Source: Schizophyllum amplum
Taxonomy: Eukaryota > Basidiomycota > Agaricomycetes > Agaricales > Schizophyllaceae
Length of the DNA: 64,000 nt
Reading direction: 5' to 3'
Assembly (NCBI GenBank): GCA_007026445.1
Contig: VDMD01000101.1
Span: forward strand, 1-64,000
The notes under the pieces are model-generated. The model searched no databases. It was given only the letters and a program-made list of their open reading frames with translations, and was not told the origin of the DNA. The translations under genes were made by a program, and so were the position numbers. This document shows positions 55,840 through 64,000 of this stretch, piece by piece (positions within the stretch are counted from its first letter, which is position 1; every line of letters starts with the position of its first letter).

Positions 55840-55954
55840 AAGGAACGCGCACGAGCTCGCGCCTTCATTCCAGAGCTTGGAGAATAAGAAGATACGTCGC
55901 GCGCCTGTAGTGTGCACCAGAAGTCCAGATCTCGCGTCGTAGTAATATACATTA

Positions 55955-56385
55955 GACCGTATTTGCACCAGGTTATATTGACTTTCGCATCTGAATTTTG
56001 GCCCCACTTCCAATGAAGTGCCCAATACATATGAAGAAGAGCAAACAAAAAACTGAGACAGCAAGATAATAATTCGATCCGAACATGAGCTCAGGGCACC
56101 CTTCAACGACCTCTATCAGGCCATCGGTGAGGTTTACGGACAGCGGCCTTTGGCCACGACGATGCGTGTACAGGTCCCCATCATCTGGGCACGATCCGGG
56201 CAGTCGAGCGCTGCTCACAGCACGCAAGAAGTCCGCGGAAGCGGGTACCGTCGTTTTGAATATATTGGAGGCCGCGCGGTCTGTATTCTCGGCTCTTCAA
56301 AAATCATCAACGGCCGAATTTCCAGTACATCTGAGCGCCGCGTAAGTGCAATACAAACCCAATATAACCTGGTGCAAATACGGTC
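55955..56385. repeat. Inverted repeat, 26-bp exact arms
   Basis: GACCGTATTTGCACCAGGTT continues to 55980 and is found exactly inverted at 56360-56385. Weaker matching continues a few tens of bases inward (CTGAATTTTGGCC against TGGAAATTCGGCC). The arms are about 380 bp apart. Possibly a decayed MITE or two insertions in opposite orientation. Confidence 0.65.
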
Positions 56386-56499
56386 TATTCAACTGATTCA
56401 CAATTATTATTGGTGAGCTTCGATGGTATGAACGTTCGGCTTCAAGACGGCGACGAATGAACTCTCCCTCAGAATCCATGTGTCCTGCTCGATTGGTAC

Positions 56500-57320
56500 A
56501 CAGCTGGCCATCAACTCACGCGCAGCGCATGAGAAAGGCTTGCGAGTAAATCAAGGGCTGCTCGCGGTTTACTCGCAAGTAGACTTCGGTTTGCTCACAA
56601 TAAAGTCATCAGATGGACCATCAATTCCTTCTGTTGATGCGTCTTTGATGGGTCTGGACCTCACCGAAAGAGGTAATCTTATGAGTCATCGTAGACCGTC
56701 ACCGTTTTGCCGTACCGTGCGCGTGCCATTTTCTGCCTCCCTAGGCCGTAGACAGGAGACAACAACGATTTATTATGCTACGTATACTGTGGTAGGATGT
56801 ACGACTAAGAGCGGGGGACAAAGGGCTAGCGCGCAACCGGAAGAGCACGCGCCGGGAACGAGGTTGCGTCCACCACCCGTTACGCTCCGACGACGGCGCG
56901 CGCTTTGCGCGACGCTGTTCCTCCATGCATATTAGTGGCTGTCTGTAGTGAACAGGTTAGTATGTACTTTATAAGGGTACTATGCAACCTGCTACACACC
57001 TGGGCCAACGGCTCAACCAGAGACGGGGTCTGGACGGGGTGCAACAGTGAGGAGGACATGGCAGGAAGCAAGGCGCGCTGGACTTCACGAAACGACGAAG
57101 TTCCTCGATCGTCGTACGCGCCACCATGCGGTCCCATTTGCAAGCAACCCACGCCAGTCCCGTTGCTCGCGAGAAACTCGCAAGTCGCCCGCGATTTACT
57201 CGTGAGTAAAATGATGACTTTTTTGTGATCTGCACGCAATCTGACTGCGCGCAAACCGCGAGCTGCGCACGATTTACTCGTGAGTATTTCAGCTTGCAAG
57301 TAAATCACGAGTTAGTTTCT
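56500..57320. mobile_element. Decayed MITE-like element with CGAGTAAATC motifs
   Basis: The left end (about 56500-56611) and the reverse complement of the right end (about 57212-57320) align over roughly 75-100 bp: CGAGTAAATC, GCTCGCGGTTT, TCACAA and AAAGTCATCA occur in order on both. The palindrome-like word TACTCGTGAGTA recurs. No transposase frame is present. Ends and target duplication could not be fixed, so the boundaries are approximate. Confidence 0.55.
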
Positions 57321-57408
57321 GGCAGTGTATGTAGGTTCGCATCGCTCTCCCCCAGTATGAATACATGCCGAGCGTGAGCTAGCCTCTCGAACACGTTATG
57401 TCCTACGC

Positions 57409-58245
57409 CATCATCTGGAAGTGCAGTCTGGCTATGGGGCTCTATATAGGGTGTATAGAGCCGTAGGAGCCATAGACTGCTCACCTCTATATAGGCCTAT
57501 ATAGAGCCCATAGAACACTTTCAAATTGCCATCTTGATGGTTTCACGTCGAGGCATCATGCATCATGCGGTGCGCAACGGCAGCCTCGAGCAGGCCAGCA
57601 GTGGGCATTCAGGCGCGATATTGGGCAGCTCGTCGCTGTGGTAGGCATAGAGGCATGTATTATACAGATAGAGTACAGGTGAAGCCACGGGGAACACTAG
57701 CAAGGGGATCGTCGAGCTACGGCATAAGTAGTGACTAGCGGGAGCCCGATGATGACGGTATACTACGTCGAGCGTGAGCTCCGCGACCGAGTAGCACAAC
57801 GTCCAGTCTTATTCGGGCGGGCAGACCATCGGACAGGGACGGGCGTGGGGTGGCGACTGAGAAGGAGCTGATTCTGCATATCGGAAAGCATGGCTGTCGA
57901 AGGTGAAGTTAACTCGAAGGAACTCTGTGACTTGGTAGTGAGAATACACACCAAGAGACAGCCACTGGCTCGACTTCGCGCTGTGCACAACGAAAGATCA
58001 TGCGAGTACAAGACAAGAGGGAACTTAGAGAAATTTTCGGAGACATAGCATGTGCGTGCAAGCGCTTCGCGCTGCGTCGTTGCTGAGATGATGCGTGCCG
58101 GCAACATGGCCCGAGCAGCCGATTTCAATTTCGAGCAGTCTATATGCTCTACAGCTCTATAGGCTCTATACGCCCTATGTAACACTATATAGAAAACCGT
58201 CTCCTATGATAGCATCCCATAGCCAAAGTGCTCTTCCAGATGATG
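57409..58245. mobile_element. MITE-like element with CATCATCTGGAAG termini
   Basis: Terminal inverted repeats of about 75-90 bp at roughly 80% identity: both ends read CATCATCTGGAAG, TGGCTATGGG and then CTATATAG, GTATAGAGCC and CATAGACTGCTC-type blocks in order. Tandem CTCTATATAG words near the left end form further small palindromes. About 840 bp long, no transposase frame, no clear target duplication. Superfamily not assigned. Confidence 0.65.
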
Positions 58246-58411
58246 AAATGAGTATCATTGGAGTCAAGGGTATACGTTAAGTGCTCCAGTATAAGCAGTA
58301 TGTCGAAATCCTGAAGCCCCATTATCAAAGTCCTTCGTCGAGGAAAGACTATGTATCCGCCGCTCTATCATTATGCGCGATATTGTTCCTCGCACAGCTC
58401 TGGACGCCCAT

Positions 58412-60498
58412 TCAATCGTGCCTTTTCCTGAACATCACCTTCGCCGACCGGTTCGGTGACGCACTCGTGATGTTCCACTCGTTCTCGGGCTTGACACGCG
58501 ACCCGCCCTCGAGCTGGACGTTGTAGTGCAGCACAAGGTGCGCCAGCATTGCCTTGAGCTCGTTTGCGGCGAAGAATCTGTCGACAATCAGAAGTCAGAA
58601 TGAGAAACGAGAGAGCAACAGCAAACGCACCGGCCGGGGCAAGCATGGGAACCGTGGCCAAAGAGCACGTAGTCGCAGTCGGTGTTGACCATCTGGTACT
58701 TGGTCGGGTCGGTCTCGCGCAGGCGCGAGTAGCGGAAGCCATCGAAGACGTGCGCGTTCTTGTAGGCGCCTTGGAGCACATGAGCACAGAAAATCTGTCT
58801 TCAACGGGAATCACGGCACCTTCGTTATGGTGTATGGCATCACTCGCGACGGAAATGAACGCCCCCACCGGTACGTGCGTGCCATCCGTGAATGTGAACC
58901 CGCCCTTTTTGACGACCTTGCGATTGAGTGACACTGAGAGCGGTGAGCCTGGGATACAATACGTGGACCAAGAGCTGCACGAAGACAGGATACTCACGGC
59001 AACCCAACCCATTGAACCTCCCCGACTCGCGCAGGAAACTGTCCAACTTGATCATTTCGCGCATGGCCGTCTTCGTCCACCCGTGCCTCCCTACAACCTC
59101 CTCCACCTCCTCGCGAAGCGGCTCAATATACTCGGGTTCCGCCGCCAGATGGAAGAGGACGTTAGTGAAGGTCTGGTGGAGCATGATCAGCGGTAACTCG
59201 ACTCTCAAGAGATACGAGACGTACAGAGGTCGACGTGTGGATGGCTGCGAAGTTCACGCCCATAATGCGCATGACGACGTCGTCCACAGTACGGTGCCTG
59301 GGGTCGACGTGGTTGAGGATCCAGGAGATCAAGTCCGTCTGCGGGCTCGCACGTCAGTGTCAGGCAACGGGCAACGTTCATCTTACTGGTCTGTCCGGAC
59401 GATCATTTCCGAAGGTATCGTCGTCGTGCATGCGCTGCGCAACGACGGTACCGACGTGCCCGGAAAGGTCCTTCGCCATATTCTTGTAAGGGGATAGCAA
59501 GTTGCCAAGCAAGCTAAACTGATCATGAGCGAGTGGCGGCTGAGGCGTTAAATGTACGAACGGGCGTAGGAAGCCGGGGTACTGCTTGAGTTTGGAAGAT
59601 ACGCTTATCACGTCCAGAGCGAAGCGCATATTGGACTTCAGGAATTCGTCGTTGCGACCTGCCAATTGTTAAATGCTTGTCCGACGGGAGACAACGACAG
59701 AGAGCAGTGCAGACACTCACACAGTGGCAATCCGACGAAGTAGCGGTTGCTGACGCGCGCGACCATGGTCATAGTGGATTGGAATCCGCCGACGGTACAC
59801 CACTCTGCTCGACCTTGTCAGACATAGACGAGCAAGAGTCTCGCATAAGGCACTGACCTTGGCCTGGCTCAAAGGTAATAACGTCATCGAAGGAGGCCTG
59901 CACCTCGTCGTAGACATCTGGAAAACAGAGACCGATATTGCGCGTGACGTCTTGTTGAACGACTTTGAGTTGCGAATTGTGGTGTTCCATGGTGAATCCC
60001 ATAGTGTACTTCAACTGGATGGTCTGAAGAATTGTTAGCGTTACTTCACGCCAAAAGATGCGCACATCGTTACCTCTTCCACTGCCTCTCGGAATGACAG
60101 CTCGTCCTCGCGAGCAGTGCGCAACTCGTCCACAAGCCGATGCCCGCTGACCACGACCGTCCATTGATCCATCAGAGGTACACGAAAGGCAGCTCCCGGA
60201 TATTTGTTCACACCCTCCTGTACCATCTCGCGCGCGTGCTGCTGGAACATTCGTGCGCTAGTGTAAGATGAAAACATCCCGGAAGATCCGACGGCGGGGA
60301 TGCTGCTCAGCTGGATCACCAGGTCAGCCAGTCAAGACAGGTGTGGAGAATCGTCGCACGTACATCTGGTCCAGCGAGGTTCTTGTAGAGCGTGTAGCCC
60401 AACGCTGTCGCTCCTCCTGCGAGGAGAGCAGCCTGCACGGGTGCGTCAAGCTCGAGGAACGCGTCATGAAGCCTTTCAGAGATATTCGACGCAGTCAT
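58412..60498 (-). CDS. Cytochrome P450 monooxygenase
   Basis: Ten exons (60498-60364, 60310-60074, 60023-59858, 59813-59721, 59658-59387, 59338-59225, 59172-58998, 58948-58820, 58769-58631, 58577-58412) give 541 residues. The N-terminal hydrophobic segment (AALLAGGATALGYTLY) anchors it in the ER. The I-helix region is VNFAAIHTSTSTFTNVLFHL, the K-helix ExxR is ESGR, and the heme loop is FGHGSHACPGR with Cys484. The I-helix lacks the usual AGxDT acidic-Thr pair and has AIHTS, as in the ent-kaurene-oxidase-like fungal P450s. Substrate unknown. The 44-nt third intron is short but needed for frame. TATATAAG lies 60-67 nt upstream of the start. Confidence 0.92.
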
Positions 60499-61143
60499 AA
60501 GTGCGTTGTGCGATTGCGGGGGATGGTTGAAGATGAATGCATCTTCGCCAGGTTCTACTTATATAGGCGGCGAAGCTGCAAGGAGCCGTGTACGAGCCAC
60601 TGTCCGCGTCAAGTCCGCGTGAACTCAATGCCACAATGCGAGGTAGTCATTTGGGAGCTGCATCGATGGAGCTTCTGCAGCAGTTGGCCCTGCAATCTCT
60701 CGCGAACACGAGAACACGATGGGGTCAGCATGCCATTGATCAGCTGCCGTGTCCCGTTTAAAATGCCAAGTAACTCAATATATCGTTCCACAGCTAAGGA
60801 TGGCCGATACGGTAACGGAGTAAGGGAACTGCGCCACGCTCGGCAAAGGAGACAGAGCGGAAGAAAGGACTCGGAGTTTCGAGGATAAGTTGCAATCACG
60901 TGGTAAGATTAGATCAACAAATGTCAACAAGCGCGCCTTTGTTCTCTTGCGCATTGTCTTCACTTTAAGTTTCTTCAACTGCCGCACTCTGCGCGTATCC
61001 CACGACTCTATGCAAGTCCTGTAGACGCCAGCCTTTTTGCCACCCGAATGTTTCTCATCGTCGACGTCACTGTCGGGCGCTTATTCCCAACGTAAAAAGC
61101 CTAAAAATTCGCAAGACCGGCTCTCTCCTATAGCTCACCCTCA
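60499..61143. other. divergent intergenic region
   Basis: Upstream DNA of the P450 (minus) and the DUF4238 gene (plus). Apart from the P450 TATA box nothing specific was recognised. Confidence 0.45.
60558..60565 (-). promoter_or_regulatory. TATA box of the P450 gene
   Basis: TATATAAG on the minus strand about 60 nt upstream of the ATG at 60498. Confidence 0.45.
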
Positions 61144-63544
61144 ATGCCTTTCAAGCACTCTATCAACACACACGCGCTGAAGAAGGATGGTCCGGCCGAG
61201 TGCCATTATCAACAGATACCGCTTTTCGTCCTACGCAGATACCAGGTCGACGCAGGGCGGTGTGTGTCACTCAACTCTTTGTAGACCACCCGCTGACGCA
61301 GTGTCATGCAGCCATAAGGTACAGGACGCCTCCACGCGAGCTCACGACTACATCTATATCTACAATACGGCGTCCAGGACGCTCGACACGCGTTCGATCG
61401 CGGAAGTTCACGGCGGCTTCAACCGTCTGGGCCGCGACGCGAGCGACGCGTACAACGCCGAACACCTGGAAGACAAACTATCCCAGCTAGAGCAGCATGC
61501 GTCACGGATGACCCAGCGCATCCACGACTCCATCTCTCTAGGAGAGCTCACGCTCACTCGCGCGTCCATGGGCAGCCTGCGAAAGTACCTATTCCTCGCG
61601 AACTTGCGTCCTCAGGTATGCGCAGAATCACCTGCTATATCTCACGTATCGTCGCGCGAGCAATTGAAGGAGTACGGCCGAACGCAAGGACTGCGCACCC
61701 CAACCGACATTTGGCTGCACTTCATGCAGTATACTCTGGACACTCCCCACGATGAGATCGACGCCGTCGGCGCAGCATGGCTCCACGACGACCGCTCCAT
61801 GAACCAAGTCCTCAGCGCGCCCGACCTCGACGACCCTAACATCGTCGAGAACTTTGAAGCCATCGTGTACCAGCAGCAGTCGCTGATGTACTACTTCGGG
61901 ATATGGGAAGCTGCCGAGACGGACGAGTTCGTGCTCACGCCGGATGTCTTCGGCTTCTGGGAAGGCTGCCTAGTGTCGCATCCGGACTTCCCTCTGCACC
62001 GCGTCTTCGTGATCAGCCCCCGCCTCGCGATTGTCCTGCGCGCGAACTTTATGCGGGGCGTGGCCATGCTAGACGGCCAGTTCCGGGCGAGCAGTCGCAG
62101 CGACTTGGCGGGATTACCCCTCGAAGGACCGACGGCCACGTACGACGGCGATCCTGTCGATGTAGACGCGAGAGCACAGGAGGCGCAAATGAACAGCTTC
62201 TCGGTCAAGATCACCAAGCTCTCGCCGGAGCAAACGCTCGCTGTCAACGCCGTCGCGCTCCAACGCACACATCGCAACGCCCCGCTCACGTATACCTCGA
62301 AGACGATGATGGTGCGCACGATCCGCGATTATATGCGACGCGCGACGGCTCGCGACTACCCGAACAAAGATAGCTACACCGCGCTGGTTGAGCAGCTTGT
62401 TCGTCGGGCGCCTGTTTCATCTACACGGACGACAAATTCCCCTGCAATGGTCTCAACTTCGCCTGCAGTCAAGGAACCCTGGCTGCTTCCCGAGTATTCA
62501 GACTTCCGATGGCTTATGTCTATCGTTCTCTTGTCTATCCGCCCTACGTCGCCGGTGCCGCTGTACGAGTGCGGTGAGGGGGTCGTGCACCATATGTCCC
62601 ACTGCGTTTGTGCCGCGCATGCCGACCGCGATTCTACTATACATGCCGGCTGCGATTCCTACGGTCACGTCGACGATACGGAGTTCACGAAGTTGTTCGC
62701 GCACTATACGGATACTCTCGCGGCCTACGTCCGGAGCCATAGCCCACGCGGGAAGCTCTCTGACTATGACCTCAAGGCCGTCGTTCGCCCGCCGTGGCTC
62801 GGCGAGAGATCGTACAACAATCTCACCGACGCGGCTAGGCCGCTGCTGGAGGCTGCGATCTTGGACTGCGTGTGCTCGGAGAAGAGCAGCCAGGCAGACC
62901 GGGTTCTCGAAGCGGGAGTCATCATCAAACTGCTCGACCAGGCGGTGGAAGACGCCCGGTTTCGCGCAGGCATGCGCAAGGCCTGCCCCGATCTCTCCGC
63001 GTTCCTCATGCCTCACAACCCGCGCCAGCGGAACCTGCCGCCGCACCCCGAGGTGCGCGCGCTGCTCGACGACCTCGTTGAGAAGATGCTTTCCGGCGAG
63101 GTGCAGTTCCCGAACGACTACGAGGTCGGCCGGGCGCTGCACGCTTACTGCGTCGTCATGCAGAACTCGCCTTCGATGGACGGGCAGGTCACGGAGACCT
63201 TTGAGCGAATGCTGCCGATCATTAGCCATAGGCTGCAGGAGGTGAGCAGTCCCCCGCCCGGATTCGTGCCGCGCCCTTTGTTGCGTCCGCGGCGGCGGCT
63301 CGACCATGAGGCCGCCGACGTGATTATGAAGGCGACGCTGTATCTCATCGGGACGCTTGGCTATCGGATGATGGACGAGGACAAGCCACATCCGGATGTT
63401 CGGAAAGGGAAGGTCCGGCAGTGGACGAACCATCTCATCGTATACGGCTTTTTGGACTGGTTAGCGAAGAACAGACACGATGTGCTGGAGACCATGGTGG
63501 GTCCCAAACACTTTGCAACCTTCGTCGAGGAGGATGAGCTCTGA
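61144..63544 (+). CDS. DUF4238-family protein
   Basis: Exons 61144-61259 and 61312-63544 (52-nt intron, donor GTGTGT, acceptor TGCAG) give 782 residues. I choose the ATG at 61144 because only the spliced N-terminus restores the family start: CHYQQIPLFVLRRYQV, then DYIYIYNTASRTLDTRSIAE, LEDKLSQLEQHASRMTQRI and LRKYLFLANLR, as in fungal DUF4238 proteins. Reading the frame without the intron would begin at 61187 and lose this. The C-terminal half (residues about 430-780) is helical and Arg/Asp-rich without a motif I know. The family is expanded in Agaricomycetes and has no established function. Confidence 0.82.
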
Positions 63545-64000
63545 CCACGTTCAATCTTGTATACTCACGTTACTGAATAATATGTCATGTCCTTGATCGC
63601 GGCCTCTGAAAGGAAGGGGACAAAACAGAGAAGTTCAACACAGTGCCACGTGATCAATCACAAGACGTCTAAGTAGTTATGAGTTGTCTGACGTCATATT
63701 CAACTTCAACTTGCAAACCACCACCACTCAGTGGCACTCACGGGTAAGTTCAGCAAAGCTCTGCCCGTATGCTATCTGTTCTAGCCTAAGTTGGCGATTG
63801 CGTGTTCTACTCATCTGTCTTTTCCGCGTCCATTTTCATCTTCACAACGAGTTGCTGTGTGTCGCATCCCGACAGACCCGTCCCATCGACATGACCTGAA
63901 TGCCTGCAGTATCACTATTCACGTGGATTAACTTTATTACAGAGACATACAATCTTCCCTTGGTTGAAGAGTCCCAAATTCGCACTGCACAATGCCGAAG
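63545..64000. other. intergenic, possible start of next gene at the edge
   Basis: DUF4238 3' flank with no supported gene. The last nine bases (63992-64000) are ATGCCGAAG in a CACAATG context and could open another coding sequence cut by the window edge. Confidence 0.25.

Larger units (their letters stand above)
55840..58411. other. repeat-rich intergenic block
   Basis: 2.6 kb without a supported gene. It holds a 26-bp exact inverted repeat (55955-56385), a decayed element with TACTCGTGAGTAAA-type ends (about 56500-57320) and a MITE-like element (57409-58245), each listed separately. 58246-58411 is the P450 3' flank. Confidence 0.6.

Overview
The window reads as nuclear chromosomal DNA of an Agaricomycete (basidiomycete) fungus, most likely a wood-decay polypore; the order-level guess is inference. 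The evidence is GC-rich sequence, genes cut by many introns of about 45-60 nt with GTRNGY donors and YAG acceptors, and typical basidiomycete families: F-box proteins, DUF6593, DUF4238, a fungal kinase-like family, and GT15 mannosyltransferases. Exon models below were built by hand from splice signals, reading phase and remembered family motifs. All were checked for frame closure; none has transcript support.

Layout. 0-13 kb: a decayed F-box fragment head-to-head with an F-box gene (1054-2679), a kinase-like protein lacking the catalytic Asp (3245-5640), a secreted multicopper oxidase (6067-8471), then two tandem paralogues of an F-box family, one frameshifted (8850-10528) and one intact (10793-12489). 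13-18.3 kb: PDX1, the E3-binding protein of pyruvate dehydrogenase (13642-14692), and a third F-box paralogue on the opposite strand (15240-16884). Both lie between diverged inverted-repeat arms, and a clean 450-bp PIF/Harbinger-type MITE follows. 18.3-35 kb: a short-chain dehydrogenase, another F-box gene, a GT15 mannosyltransferase, a 16-exon GH29 alpha-L-fucosidase divergent from a GH88 unsaturated glucuronyl hydrolase, TATA-binding protein, and a second GT15 gene with the same exon map as the first.

35-53 kb: bZIP factor, SGNH/PC-esterase-like protein, DUF6593 protein, a long coiled-coil/proline-rich protein, a kappa-GST-type isomerase, an M19 dipeptidase divergent from a Dal5/Liz1-type transporter, a candidate metallothionein, NTF2, and a conserved fungal protein divergent from NTF2. 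53-64 kb: a 2OG-Fe(II) oxygenase-like gene, a repeat-rich block with two MITE-like elements and an inverted repeat, a 10-exon cytochrome P450, and a DUF4238 protein.

There is no obvious biosynthetic cluster or defence-type system. Housekeeping genes (TBP, NTF2, PDX1) are interleaved with secreted or secretory-pathway enzymes (multicopper oxidase, GH29, GH88, GT15) and fast-evolving families. The strongest unusual signals are a 9-nt microexon encoding part of the GH29 active-site strand, identical exon maps with a shared 10-nt microexon in the two GT15 genes, loss of the lipoyl lysine in PDX1, the intact MITE with its TAA duplication, and the inverted-repeat and F-box neighbourhood at 9-17.5 kb. 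No tRNA, rRNA, CRISPR array or prophage was recognised.
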